Part shown: positions 6,832 through 15,555 of the stretch, one piece after another
Layout: every line of letters starts with the position of its first letter
Position numbering within the stretch: the first letter of the stretch is position 1
DNA from: Betaproteobacteria bacterium
GTDB lineage: Bacteria; Bdellovibrionota_B; Oligoflexia; Silvanigrellales; Silvanigrellaceae
DNA: 36,292 bases
Reading direction: 5' to 3'
Assembly: GCA_016868315.1 (NCBI GenBank)
Contig: VGHE01000018.1
Span: 1 to 36,292 of the forward strand
Notes under the pieces: model-generated
Seen by the model: only the letters and a program-made list of their open reading frames with translations
Databases searched by the model: none
What the model was told of the DNA's origin: nothing
Program-made: the position numbers and the translations under genes

Positions 6832-8304
6832 TCACTTCTCAAGTTTCCCAACAACCTCGAGAACCTCGGCTCGGGTCAAGCCAAAAGTGCTCGAGTACCA
6901 TGCTGTAGCTGCAGAATTCTTTGGATTCAGTTCAGCGCAACGGCTAAAGTTCTCCGCTCCCTCTTTTGACATCTCGCTGGTGCGTACCGCTTGGCAAAAT
7001 TTATCTGCCGTGGTCAATGCAAGCTTCTGAACAAACTGATCTGCAAGTTTAATATAGTGCTCCTTCAACCAGTCGGAAACCACCATAAACTTTGGCTCGA
7101 GCCGCCTAAGCCCAATATGTGGAAGGTTTTCTTCGTGAGTCACAAAGTTATTGTCTTTGTCTTGTGCGTATCCCATGCTGAATTCCTGCGGAGCCCTGGA
7201 GGCAAGGGTCAAGCTGAGCCGTAACCTCTCGTTATGCTGCACAGCAAGATAACGGTGCGTGCGATTTTCAGTGCGGTATTTTTTGACCGGACGGGTCTTC
7301 TTCACTGTGCGTGGAACGCTGCGCGCAACACCGTTTTCCACCTTCTGCACGTACTCCACGTCTTCGTATTCTTCCATCTCTTTGTATTCGACATTCTCTG
7401 TATAGGAATGTGCCATTCTGGTTTGCCGCGCTTGGTAATCGCGCACAAAGTCGCCCCTGAGCTCGGTGCTCAGCACAAGCGGTGAAGGGCCAGAGAAAAG
7501 ACCGACTTTCTTCAAGCGTTCATCAAGCAAATCAACAATGATTTTGCCCTGAGCATCCGCGGTGGATTCGTATTTGCGCACGTTTAATCGGTTGTCGAGG
7601 TCGATTTTCGAAAAACGATAGTCCTGCTTAAAATCAAGCTCAATGGTTTTCTCTGGAGCACCGTAGTAGGCACAAACCCCTTTGTAGACACTGTTGAAGG
7701 AAAAGCTTGTGGCAGAAACGAGCCCGTGCAGACGTTCACACAACTTCTGCCCCTCGGATTCAATGTCATTGTAAATAGCCGACGAGTGCGAGCCAAACTG
7801 CTTGACCTCACGCACGCGGTTGAATTTATTCCAGTAGAATGATGCAACCACGGGTTTCTTGTCGTTGAGCTGCTCGCGGATCATTAAGTCGAGAACGCGT
7901 CGACCATTGCGGACTTCTTCCTCGGCCGAAACCAAATCACCTGACTGGAAACGACTCAAATCCCAGGCCGCAGTTCTTTCCAGCAATTCCTCGAGCCGCT
8001 CCAGCGACCCCTTACCGTTGCCGGACATACGCATCAATCGAATTGAAACAAGCTCCTTCTTCCACAACTCAGCGCGTGCCTTGGCGAGCCCAATTTTTGC
8101 ATCGCCGTTGTCGGGGTCGTTTGCCAAAATCTTCTCGTAGGCGTTGGCTGCATCAAGATACAGACCCTCTTCGAGCAATTTTTTTGCTGCAGAAAGCTTC
8201 GTGGTGCAGGCAACGAGCCCCAGAACAAGCAGTACGCCCAAGCCCCTCAGCAAACTGCGGGAGCCACTGCTAAGAATTCTTCTCTGCCATTTTCTCAAAA
8301 TCAT
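6832..8304 (-). CDS. Lipoprotein with N-terminal TPR-like repeat
   Basis: The 490-residue protein has a basic N-terminus, a hydrophobic segment and the lipobox LVAC with Cys33, so it should be lipidated after Sec export. Residues about 40-75 look like a TPR hairpin (KKLLEEGLYLDAANAYEKIL, then NPDNGDAKIGLAKA). The last 50 residues include another TPR-like stretch (CAELNPKNSAATAWY). Between them is a charged Glu/Tyr/Val-rich segment near 320-370. The start at 8304 is chosen because GGGGAG precedes it and the lipobox follows at a normal distance; earlier in-frame codons run into the region upstream of the divergent gene. Function unknown. Confidence 0.7.
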   Translation of the reverse strand: MILRKWQRRILSSGSRSLLRGLGVLLVLGLVACTTKLSAAKKLLEEGLYLDAANAYEKILANDPDNGDAKIGLAKARAELWKKELVSIRLMRMSGNGKGSLERLEELLERTAAWDLSRFQSGDLVSAEEEVRNGRRVLDLMIREQLNDKKPVVASFYWNKFNRVREVKQFGSHSSAIYNDIESEGQKLCERLHGLVSATSFSFNSVYKGVCAYYGAPEKTIELDFKQDYRFSKIDLDNRLNVRKYESTADAQGKIIVDLLDERLKKVGLFSGPSPLVLSTELRGDFVRDYQARQTRMAHSYTENVEYKEMEEYEDVEYVQKVENGVARSVPRTVKKTRPVKKYRTENRTHRYLAVQHNERLRLSLTLASRAPQEFSMGYAQDKDNNFVTHEENLPHIGLRRLEPKFMVVSDWLKEHYIKLADQFVQKLALTTADKFCQAVRTSEMSKEGAENFSRCAELNPKNSAATAWYSSTFGLTRAEVLEVVGKLEK

Positions 8305-8441
8305 GACCTGCGGGCTCCCCAAGAAATTGCGTATGCCAAAAGCCCTGTCATCATAGGTCTGCCCTGGGGTGCTCGTAAAGCGCAGCAACATGTCGTAAAA
8401 TCCACGCAACACTCCTTCGACTCTGCACCAAGGAATGCGCC

Positions 8442-8933
8442 ATGCTGAAACATTCAACCCTGCTGCTTTCAAAGGCAATGCTCTTGCTTCTTGCAGGGTG
8501 TCAGCGCGCGTACACACCTGATATCTCTCAGGGTACCTACAAACTCTCTTCTGCAACTTTGAATCAAGGTGGAAAGTTCCGTGAACTCACATGCAAGGGC
8601 GAGTTCAAGTTCTCACTCAAAAAAGCAGAGGTTGGCCTTATTACACTCGAACCCGATGGTGAGGCTGAATGTGCCTCAGAGAACCCAGCCTCGTTCAAAG
8701 AAATTTTGGGCGGAGAGTGCGACTTGGGTTTCGTCAACTTCTTCAACAACGGCCAGGGTGAGAGCTACATTCACAATGGCAGTTCTCTCACCTGCTTCTC
8801 CGCGAGTGGTTCACAGGTGAAGTTCACCATGCAGCCCATCAATGGCAAAATTATCCGTATCAATCGTTCGAGCAGCAACGATATCGACGTCCAAAGCGAA
8901 ATTCTGTTTGAGCGCATTAGCGATGGTGTGTGA
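8442..8933 (+). CDS. Small lipoprotein, unknown function
   Basis: The 163-residue protein has a short signal and the lipobox LLAGC with Cys20. The mature part is mostly beta in appearance, with four Cys (in LTCKGEF, AECAS, GGECD and LTCFS) that could form two disulfides in the periplasm. AAGGA upstream, in the leader CACCAAGGAATGCGCCATG, supports the start and resembles the leaders at 3178 and 24952. The stop overlaps the start of the PAP2 gene, so they are probably co-transcribed. Confidence 0.7.
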   Translation: MLKHSTLLLSKAMLLLLAGCQRAYTPDISQGTYKLSSATLNQGGKFRELTCKGEFKFSLKKAEVGLITLEPDGEAECASENPASFKEILGGECDLGFVNFFNNGQGESYIHNGSSLTCFSASGSQVKFTMQPINGKIIRINRSSSNDIDVQSEILFERISDGV

Positions 8934-9666
8934 TGCTTTACCGTCGCCTCCTCCGGCGGCCGAATGTTTCATTTACCGCCCGGGCGATTGGCGTCAGGAC
9001 CTGTACACCATTCCTCTGGAAGCCGCAGTCGTCACCTGGATTAGCCAGCAACCTCCGCCTGCAACGCCGCGTTGGCCTTTTAACAAAGAAAGCGCGACCG
9101 AGTTCCGAAATCCATCGCGCCAGCCCGGATTGTTTTCTGCAGCACTGGCAATGGGGTCGCTCGTCCCATTGGCAGGGAGCATTGCTGCGGATAGACCTGA
9201 TTATCCTTTTCTCACGCACCTGCGTGGCATGATTCACTCGCATCTTTGGACGGAATTCTTCACCTCAAGTGCCAAGGTTTATTTTGGCCGTAAGCGTCCT
9301 TTTTACGACACTGTGAAGAGGCGTGGCGAAGAGCGACGCGATGACAAACTCTCGTTCTTCAGTGGGCACGCATCTCATTCATTTGCATTTGCCGCCTACA
9401 CATCGCAATTGGCATTCGATGCCCTCAAAGATGAATCGCTCGCTTGGACGTACTCAGCACTCCTGCAGGGCACCGCTGCGTGGGTTGCGGCATCACGCGC
9501 CGTGGATAAGCAGCACAACTGGTCTGATGTGATTGCAGGAGCTGCCGTAGGCGCCACTGTAGGATATCTGACCTTTGAGCGAGTTAAGGCGGTCAACAGC
9601 TTGCCTGTGCGTGTTTCGCTCGCACCTGGGCAGGTCACCTTCCACTTAGAACTTGATCCGCGTTGA
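8923..9666 (+). CDS. PAP2-superfamily phosphatase
   Basis: The product (247 residues from the ATG at 8923) has all three motifs of the PAP2/acid phosphatase family: K118-x6-R125-P126 (KVYFGRKRP), SGH at 147-149, and R192-x5-H198-x3-D202 (SRAVDKQHNWSD). Members remove phosphate from lipids such as undecaprenyl pyrophosphate or phosphatidic acid at the membrane. Moderately hydrophobic segments lie near 70-90, 155-172 and 200-217. The chosen ATG overlaps the upstream lipoprotein stop by 11 bp. A more upstream ATG at 8842 would add residues that look only like the other frame of that gene. The 3' end overlaps the convergent barrel gene by 21 bp. Confidence 0.8.
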   Translation: MVCDALPSPPPAAECFIYRPGDWRQDLYTIPLEAAVVTWISQQPPPATPRWPFNKESATEFRNPSRQPGLFSAALAMGSLVPLAGSIAADRPDYPFLTHLRGMIHSHLWTEFFTSSAKVYFGRKRPFYDTVKRRGEERRDDKLSFFSGHASHSFAFAAYTSQLAFDALKDESLAWTYSALLQGTAAWVAASRAVDKQHNWSDVIAGAAVGATVGYLTFERVKAVNSLPVRVSLAPGQVTFHLELDPR

Positions 9667-10725
9667 AATCCAAAACTGATTTTTAACACGCACAAGTTTG
9701 CGTTTGCCGTCGTCGTCGCGTTTGGAAAGAAGCATGTATTTGGGCGTGGCGGAATATTCGAGACCCGTACCGAGCTGAGTCATGAAGAGCGGGTTTTCTG
9801 CTTCAATGGCCGCAGCGAATTGCGAATCGTTGCCGCCCCCTTGACGGAAGAAGCGTTCATCTTCAGTGCCATCGTGCAGCCGCGGTGCTGTGCGCGAAGC
9901 CCACGAGAGCATCAGCCAGTCTTTGTTGGTGCCATCACGGTCGAGGAGAAACTTAGCCTGAGCTGCAACCCGGTAATCATTGAAAGACCGAGGCAGAGTC
10001 GTGTCCACGGCACCAATCTTCACCTCGCCCCAGGTGTCATCGATTTTTGTGAGCGTGCGTTGCAGTCCCTGATTCATGAGTTGAAACAGACCCTCCACTT
10101 CGAAGGACTCTGCACCGGTCTTCAAAGCAACTTCAGCTTCCTGGGTGTGTGCTGCACGCTGCGAATTCACTATTTCACCCTCGGGGGAAACTAACAGGTA
10201 GTTAGAAATTTTATCGCGTTCGCCGCGGTAAAGAAGCGAGAATTTGGTTCTGCCAAAACTGTGTCCGAGCGCAAAACCAAGTACCCACGGACCACCGGCA
10301 AAAGCACTCACCCGGGTCTCAGAAATTAAGGATTCGAAACGCAAGCCATCGACGAACGGTTCACTGCGCAAAAAAGTTTTGGAAAGTTCATTGAGACTGC
10401 TTGATTCAGGCCGCACCAGCACACGCCCCGCATTGAACGTACCCTCTTCAAACTCAAGCGAAACTGAAGCCTCTTTGACCCTCAAGCTCAGCTGTGCCTG
10501 TGGATCGCTGATTTTCAGCTGCGGCAAGCGGAGCTGTGTGCGTGCACTCCAAGCCGAGCGCACAGGGGTTGCAAAAGAGAACTCTGCAGAAGGCGAAAAG
10601 CTCCAGCCCTTAGATGCCTCAGTGTCGAGAACAGGTGAATAAATTTTTAATGCACCTTGAGCAAAGGCTTCAGTAGAAGTGAATGCAGCGGCTGCGAGAA
10701 AGGCAAGTTTGAAAGAATTTTTCAT
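9646..10725 (-). CDS. Outer-membrane beta-barrel protein, unknown family
   Basis: The 359-residue protein has a clear signal peptide with cleavage likely after AFA at about residue 22. It is rich in alternating strands and ends in FWISTRIKF, the terminal Phe signal of outer-membrane barrels. It is the last gene of a three-gene minus-strand operon, and its ATG overlaps the stop of the UPF0178 gene (ATGA). Its tail overlaps the convergent PAP2 gene by 21 bp. No ligand or transport role can be assigned. Confidence 0.7.
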   Translation of the reverse strand: MKNSFKLAFLAAAAFTSTEAFAQGALKIYSPVLDTEASKGWSFSPSAEFSFATPVRSAWSARTQLRLPQLKISDPQAQLSLRVKEASVSLEFEEGTFNAGRVLVRPESSSLNELSKTFLRSEPFVDGLRFESLISETRVSAFAGGPWVLGFALGHSFGRTKFSLLYRGERDKISNYLLVSPEGEIVNSQRAAHTQEAEVALKTGAESFEVEGLFQLMNQGLQRTLTKIDDTWGEVKIGAVDTTLPRSFNDYRVAAQAKFLLDRDGTNKDWLMLSWASRTAPRLHDGTEDERFFRQGGGNDSQFAAAIEAENPLFMTQLGTGLEYSATPKYMLLSKRDDDGKRKLVRVKNQFWISTRIKF

Positions 10726-11192
10726 GCTTGTGCTTTCTTCTCTTTCAAGATGAGACGCGTGAGAAGACGATCAAAAGTCTCTGCAAATTTCTTCTTATCG
10801 TTTGTGCCATAGGACGGTGGCCCGCCGGTAATCATTCCACCACCACGCAGCGTTTCCATGAGATCGCGGGTGGCAAGGCGCTCACCAATGTTACCTTCAT
10901 CGAACTCCTGGCCACGGCGGCTGAGAGTTGCAATTTTCTTTGTGACACAGCGGTGTGCGAGGGGAATGTCGTCGGTTATAACCAGGTCAGCCTCGGTGGC
11001 GTTGTCGGCGATGTAGTCGTCGGCAGAGTTGAAACCTTGGTTCACCACAATCATTTCCAAATGAGGATGCGGAGGGGTTTTGACCCAGCGATCGGCCACA
11101 AGAATCACAGGAATTTGTGTGCGCAGTGATGCCTTGTAGACACACTCCCGCACATCATGCGGACAACCATCGGCATCGAGCCAAATCTTCAT
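10722..11192 (-). CDS. yaiI: UPF0178 (DUF188, YaiI/YqxD family) protein
   Basis: The 156-residue protein matches this widespread family in length and motifs: LDADGCP at 5-11, NQGFNSADDYIAD, the acidic VITDDIPLA, SRRGQEFDEGNI and the C-terminal GGPPSYGTNDKKKFAETFD. The conserved Asp residues suggest a PIN-like metal-binding nuclease fold, but I know of no firmly established role. It overlaps the genes on either side by 4 bp each, so the three are translated as a unit. Why a conserved cytoplasmic protein sits between a cyclase and a barrel protein is not explained. Confidence 0.88.
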   Translation of the reverse strand: MKIWLDADGCPHDVRECVYKASLRTQIPVILVADRWVKTPPHPHLEMIVVNQGFNSADDYIADNATEADLVITDDIPLAHRCVTKKIATLSRRGQEFDEGNIGERLATRDLMETLRGGGMITGGPPSYGTNDKKKFAETFDRLLTRLILKEKKAQA

Positions 11193-12691
11193 GCCGACTC
11201 CTCATCTCTCGGATCGATTCTCTCGCCCCGCAATTCATAAACAGCCACAGATTTAGATTTTCCTTTAAGCACAACATCTTCCAGATGCTTGGTTTGAAAG
11301 TTCGCACCCAAGCGCTCAGCCGTTGAGGCACTGATAAGAATACTGGTTTCATATTTTTTATTGAGCGCTTCAATGCGGCTCGCCATGTTCACAGCATCTC
11401 CAATGGCAGTGTAACTCAATCGGCCTTCATGGCCGATATTCCCAACCATGGCAATACCTGTGTGCAAGCCAATGCGAATATTTAAACCCACCGAGCCCTG
11501 TTGCGTGTGTTCGTTGTTCAGCGCCTTTATGCGATCGGCAATGCGGATTGCGGCACGGCAAGCCAACTCCGGATGATTTGGAATATCCGACGGAGCATTC
11601 CAAAAAGCCATGACTGAATCGCCAATGAATTTATCGACCGTACCTTGATATTGTTCGATGGCTCGTGTGATTGCCTCAAAATAAATATTGAGGAGCTGCA
11701 CGAGCTCATCGGGTGGCAACTTCTCTCCAAGTGTGGTGAAGCCTTCGAAGTCGGTAAAGAGAAGCGTGATTTCGCGTTTCTTTGCACCCAATCTTGCTTC
11801 CACCTGTGAAGAAACAAGCTGGGAAGCAACGTCGCCAGGTATGTACTTCTTGAATGAGCGCAATCCAACACGTGCTGCTTCAAGAGCATTGTTGAGTTCA
11901 TTGAGCTCGCGGATGCGGGTTTTGATGAATGTGGTTGAGTTGAGATCGAAGTCACGTAATCGGTGGAGTTCGGCTGCCATGCGAAAAAGTGGGCGGGTGA
12001 CCGTGTGGGTCGCGTAGTAAAGGAAAGGCATGAGTCCAATGCTGATGAGCAGCGAGGAAATCAGCCCCACAAACAGGTACTGCTTTTCTAGCTCAAGCAC
12101 CTGCTTGGCAGAAATATCGACACCCACAATCCCTTCAACCACTCCGTTGCGCTTCACCAGGGGCGCATAGCCTGAGAGCCAAACGCCCCAGCGATCCATT
12201 GCGAATTCAGATTCGGCTCTCGGTTTTGCGTCCGATACAAAAGCAGCGCGCATGGCTGGAGTCTCATGAGCATAAACCTCACCCAGATGACTTTTGAACT
12301 GGCTTTCGTCGGAGTCGCCAACAAAAACCATTTTGTTGTTTTTGTTCAGGCGGAATGTGTACACGTAGCGGGCATCAGGGATGCGCTTTTGAATCTCGCG
12401 GAGCTGAGCCTGCAGGGCTTTGTATTCCGCATTGGGTTGTTTTTTGTCGAACGAGATTTTGGCGTGGCGCTCGGCATCAATAATCAGCGCGGCTGTTCCG
12501 GCAGCCGTCAGTAGGCGTTCGCGAATTTCTTCGCGTGCGAGGCGGCGTGCCTGGAGGTAGGTGACAAGTGTCACTGCGACCACGGAAATAATCACAATGA
12601 CCATCAGAAAAAGAGAGACAGCCCCCCGAAGACCAATGCCGCGCGTTCTCTCGCGAGGATGTGGCTGTCTGCTGTCAGCGGCCAATTCCAT
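11189..12691 (-). CDS. Membrane-bound class III adenylate cyclase
   Basis: The 500-residue protein has a cytoplasmic basic start, a transmembrane segment (about 24-46), an extracytoplasmic sensor region (about 47-200, Cache-like with WLSGYAPL and VVEGIVGVD), a second membrane segment (about 205-226), a HAMP-like linker and a C-terminal cyclase domain (about 303-488). Both metal Asp are present (FTDFEGFT, D314; GDSVMAFW, D358). So are the substrate Lys (DKFIGD, K354) and the transition-state pair in GDAVNMASR (N435, R439), so it should be active. The Lys and the following motif favour ATP over GTP. The ATG at 12691 is supported by GGGGAGGAG just upstream. It heads the operon with yaiI and the barrel gene. 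Confidence 0.88.
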   Translation of the reverse strand: MELAADSRQPHPRERTRGIGLRGAVSLFLMVIVIISVVAVTLVTYLQARRLAREEIRERLLTAAGTAALIIDAERHAKISFDKKQPNAEYKALQAQLREIQKRIPDARYVYTFRLNKNNKMVFVGDSDESQFKSHLGEVYAHETPAMRAAFVSDAKPRAESEFAMDRWGVWLSGYAPLVKRNGVVEGIVGVDISAKQVLELEKQYLFVGLISSLLISIGLMPFLYYATHTVTRPLFRMAAELHRLRDFDLNSTTFIKTRIRELNELNNALEAARVGLRSFKKYIPGDVASQLVSSQVEARLGAKKREITLLFTDFEGFTTLGEKLPPDELVQLLNIYFEAITRAIEQYQGTVDKFIGDSVMAFWNAPSDIPNHPELACRAAIRIADRIKALNNEHTQQGSVGLNIRIGLHTGIAMVGNIGHEGRLSYTAIGDAVNMASRIEALNKKYETSILISASTAERLGANFQTKHLEDVVLKGKSKSVAVYELRGERIDPRDEESA

Positions 12692-12869
12692 TGGCGCTCC
12701 TCCCCTTTTTAATCCTTCAAAAAGCAGTGCCTTTGAGGGTACGGCAAGGCACTCCGGGCTGGCAAGCCACATCGTCAGGAAGGGAAGCGGCGAAGAGCCC
12801 AAATCTCGTTTGCCGGGCGCCTGGAATGAGGGCATATAGAAGGTCGTGACGCACACATGTGGAGATCCT

Positions 12870-14447
12870 ATGAGCCAGACTGGTTGGAATTTTGAACACA
12901 CTTATGCAGAACTGTCAGATATTTTCTACAAACAGGTACAGCCATCTCCCGTGGTTCAACCCAAGCTTTTGGTCTGGAATGCTGCACTCGCAGAGGCTCT
13001 GGGGCTGCGCAGCGAACCTCCCGAAGATGCCGCAGCTCTGTTCGCTGGCAACATTATCCCAGAAGGTGCAAAGCCGCTCGCCCAGGCGTATGCCGGGCAT
13101 CAATTTGGCAACTTCACCATGCTTGGTGATGGCCGGGCTATTTTGCTGGGCGAACAGGTGACTCCCTCGGGGCTGCGCTTCGATGTCCAACTTAAGGGAT
13201 CAGGCCGCACACCATTCTCGCGGCGCGGTGATGGCCGTGCCGCACTCGGCCCCATGCTGCGTGAGTACATTATCAGCGAAGCCATGAATGCACTCGGCAT
13301 TCCCACAACTCGTAGCCTTGCGGTTGTCAGCACAGGTGAGGCAGTGATGCGCGAGCGCCCACTTCCAGGGGCGATTCTCACTCGAGTTGCATCGAGCCAC
13401 ATCCGTGTTGGAACCTTCGAATATGCTGCTGCGCAGGGTGATGCTGCGGATATTGCGTCGCTGACGCTGTATACGCTCGAGCGGCATTTTCCGGATTTTC
13501 CAGAGGAAGTTCCCCCAGCATTCACCCTTTTGCAAAGGGTTGTGGAGCGCCAAGCAGAGCTCATTGCGCGCTGGATGCACGTGGGCTTCATTCATGGAGT
13601 GATGAACACCGACAACATGGCTCTCTCAGGCGAAACCATCGATTACGGTCCGTGTGCGTTCATGGACACCTATCATCCGCAAACAGTTTTTAGTTCCATC
13701 GACGAGCAAGGGCGCTATGCCTACGCCAATCAGGCGCGCATTGGGCTTTGGAATCTCGAGCGCTTTGCGGCCACTCTGCTCCCTATTCTGCATGAGGACG
13801 AAGAAACAGCCGTTGAGATGGCGCAAGATGCGCTTGAAAGCTTTGCCGAGATTTACAATGCCACGTGGCTGGCTGGGATGTTCAACAAAATTGGATTGGG
13901 TGGCGATGCCTCTGCAGGCGGCGCGGGTGGTGTGGCTGGCGCAGGCAGCGATGCCGCCGCGGGTGGTGTGGCTGGCGCAGGCAGCGGGGCTGTCATTGCC
14001 ATCGTGGAGGGCGATCAAAAGCTCGTCACCGATCTCATGGCTCTCATGCAAAAGAGCGAATGCGACTACACCAATGCGTTTCGTGCATTGCCGCAGTTGC
14101 TCGACCCCTCACGAACGGATGCATTTGGTACTGCCGAGCTGAATAAGCTGCGCGCCCAGCCAGAGTTTTCCGCTTGGCTGGAGGCTTGGACTGAGCGCTT
14201 GAAGGTTCAGAGCTCTGGGATTCCCGGAGCCATTGAGCTCATGAATAAACGCAATCCAAATGTGATTGCACGCAATCATCAGGTCGAGGCGGCGCTGCGT
14301 GCTGCGGAGGTTTCTGGGGATTTGACACTCCTTCATCGCCTGGTGGCAGTGCTACAAAGCCCGTACGACGACTCTCCCGAGCACGATGCGTTCCGCGCGC
14401 CCCCGCTTTCACACGAGCGGGTTCTTGCGACGTTTTGCGGAACTTAA
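12870..14447 (+). CDS. selO: SelO-family protein adenylyltransferase (YdiU)
   Basis: SelO proteins are pseudokinases that transfer AMP from ATP to Ser, Thr or Tyr of other proteins. Hallmarks present include YAGHQFGNFT, DVQLKGSGRTPFSRRGDGRA, EAMNALGIPTTRSLAVVSTG, SSHIRVGTFEY, the active-site HGVMNTDN and the metal-site DYGPCAFMD. The 525-residue length exceeds the usual 480 or so. The excess is largely a Gly/Ala insertion near residues 345-375 built from a 12-residue repeat, placed where other SelO proteins have a variable loop. The ATG at 12870 is chosen because GGAGA precedes it. The bacterial protein lacks the C-terminal Sec of eukaryotic SelO and ends TFCGT. Confidence 0.93.
   Translation: MSQTGWNFEHTYAELSDIFYKQVQPSPVVQPKLLVWNAALAEALGLRSEPPEDAAALFAGNIIPEGAKPLAQAYAGHQFGNFTMLGDGRAILLGEQVTPSGLRFDVQLKGSGRTPFSRRGDGRAALGPMLREYIISEAMNALGIPTTRSLAVVSTGEAVMRERPLPGAILTRVASSHIRVGTFEYAAAQGDAADIASLTLYTLERHFPDFPEEVPPAFTLLQRVVERQAELIARWMHVGFIHGVMNTDNMALSGETIDYGPCAFMDTYHPQTVFSSIDEQGRYAYANQARIGLWNLERFAATLLPILHEDEETAVEMAQDALESFAEIYNATWLAGMFNKIGLGGDASAGGAGGVAGAGSDAAAGGVAGAGSGAVIAIVEGDQKLVTDLMALMQKSECDYTNAFRALPQLLDPSRTDAFGTAELNKLRAQPEFSAWLEAWTERLKVQSSGIPGAIELMNKRNPNVIARNHQVEAALRAAEVSGDLTLLHRLVAVLQSPYDDSPEHDAFRAPPLSHERVLATFCGT
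13922..13986 (+). repeat. 36-bp-period tandem duplication in selO
   Basis: A 29-bp block at 13922-13950 recurs exactly at 13958-13986, giving a 36-bp period. It encodes two copies of a 12-residue unit, AGGVAGAGSDAA then AGGVAGAGSGAV. The period is a multiple of three, so the frame is kept. It forms the low-complexity insertion that makes this SelO longer than relatives. Confidence 0.9.
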
Positions 14448-14458
14448 GTGCTCGGTCG

Positions 14459-14485
14459 CCTCAGTCAGTCAGGCTGAGGGCTTTT
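14459..14485 (+). terminator. Probable terminator after selO
   Basis: CCTCAG (14459-14464) pairs with CTGAGG (14474-14479) across a 9-base loop, followed by GCTTTT. It lies 12 bp past the selO stop and overlaps the last codons of the convergent regulator gene. The T tract is short, so strength is uncertain. Confidence 0.4.
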
Positions 14486-15032
14486 CCTCCAGTTCTGTCG
14501 TGTGGTGTATCTCACTCGAGAAATCTTCATCCTCTTCGCAGAGATTGGACTCCGCTGTTGGGTCTTCTCCCTCGCAGAAGTTGGCCTCCGCTGTTGGGTC
14601 TTCTTCCTCCGCAAGCCAATTCAGCCTTTTCGAATGCGACCGTAAAGGCGAATTCAAAGGTTTCCTCATGAACATGGCCTGCTTTTCCTCCGGCCTCAGT
14701 GAATTATAGTAAGATTTTATGGATTCAATGAGCGGGGGAATCCAGGGCTTACTGCGATCAAATGAATAAAAAACTGCCCGACCATAATTCTTCCGAACAA
14801 CCACCCCGGCACTTTCCAGACGACGCAGCTGAGCACCAATCGCCTGATGCCCATATCCCGTATAGCGCGACACAAACGCGCTAAAGCTGTCGTCTTCTCG
14901 ACTCAGAAAGAGCAACACAGCCTCTGCAACCTCCGAACCAGTCAGACCAGCAAGATAGGTTGTAACAGTGAACTCACGCTTCTCTCGGCCCTTTTGTGCA
15001 CGACGATAAATGGGAGGTGGTGATGGAAGCAT
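14469..15032 (-). CDS. Winged-helix transcriptional regulator with acidic repeat tail
   Basis: The product (187 residues from the ATG at 15032) has a central winged-helix region about 25-105. It includes AVLLFLSREDDSFSAFVSRY, the recognition-helix part GYGHQAIGAQLRRLESAGVV and the wing VVRKNYGRAVFYSF. This resembles small MarR/ArsR-like single-domain regulators. GGAG eight bases before 15032 favours this start over longer forms. The tail, about 140-187, is strongly acidic and contains a 12-residue repeat (EDPTAEANFCEG, EDPTAESNLCEE). The target is unknown; autoregulation through the long upstream region is plausible. Confidence 0.7.
   Translation of the reverse strand: MLPSPPPIYRRAQKGREKREFTVTTYLAGLTGSEVAEAVLLFLSREDDSFSAFVSRYTGYGHQAIGAQLRRLESAGVVVRKNYGRAVFYSFDRSKPWIPPLIESIKSYYNSLRPEEKQAMFMRKPLNSPLRSHSKRLNWLAEEEDPTAEANFCEGEDPTAESNLCEEDEDFSSEIHHTTELEEKPSA
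14550..14621 (-). repeat. 36-bp tandem duplication in the regulator's acidic tail
   Basis: CTCCGCTGTTGGGTCTTCT begins at 14550 and again at 14586, a period of 36 bp, in frame, giving two imperfect 12-residue acidic units. The period is the same as that of the duplication in the neighbouring selO about 600 bp away, although the sequences are unrelated. Confidence 0.85.
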
Positions 15033-15555
15033 TTCATTTTCTCCATTGGCTTCAGATTGGAAAATAGGGGCGATTTGATTTTTAGAGTGAGTGTGAATCA
15101 ACGCCCTTGAGAGGGACATAAACAGGAGTTTTTTGTTCAAACAATCCGCGGGATTTTTTGGATCGAAAACAAGACCAAACTGTCTGAATTTTAGTCTTCC
15201 TCTCTGCCTCTCTGCCTGTTTTCCTGTCTCCCGAAATTTAGCGCTGCAGAATTTTTGGATTACTGAATCCGCAACCGAAGCAAGTACACGTCATTAGAAA
15301 GATAGGTAGAACTTAAAATTGCGAATTTTTAAGATTCTTTGAGGCAATAATTGTGAGCAACTCCCCATATAATGACTTTCATTGAAAGAATAAATTTCTC
15401 TTTTAAAAGGGCTGCCTCAGTAAAATCAGCACAAATAAATTTCGCATCTGAAGAAAAGCCAACACCAAAAACAGGGAAACAACAAATTTCGCGTCTCATC
15501 TTTCCCGCTCTCGCAGGGGTGGCCAAGATCCCGGCATTATGCTATCCCCCGAAGC
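15033..15555. other. 523-bp intergenic region, no supported gene
   Basis: This region lies between the regulator and the protease genes, which are divergent. It is more A+T-rich than its surroundings, especially at 15250-15440. It holds a pyrimidine microrepeat (CTCTGCCTCTCTGCCTG near 15200-15220). I see no coding segment with a convincing ribosome-binding site and no clear tRNA or riboswitch fold. It presumably holds the promoters of both flanking genes, but I could not fix a -35/-10 pair. Confidence 0.5.

Noticed and set aside
8340-8441. Sigma-54 promoter upstream of the small lipoprotein
   Set aside because: A GG-N10-GC pair exists (in TGGGGTGCTCGTAAAGCGC) but neither box resembles TGGCAC/TTGCT, despite the similar ribosome-site leader.
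8842-8922. Upstream ATG extension of the PAP2 gene
   Set aside because: The extra 27 residues overlap the lipoprotein gene in another frame and have no ribosome site; the ATG at 8923 gives a compact protein coupled to the upstream stop.
13922-13986. CRISPR-like or mobile repeat in selO
   Set aside because: Only two copies, in frame, within a Gly/Ala coding loop; a simple tandem duplication explains it.
14033-14709. Other open frames around selO and the regulator
   Set aside because: They lie antisense or out of frame to conserved or well-started genes and show no motifs or ribosome sites.
15515-15545. Sigma-54-like sequence before the protease gene
   Set aside because: TGGCC and GGCAT elements are present but the spacing is 11, not 10.
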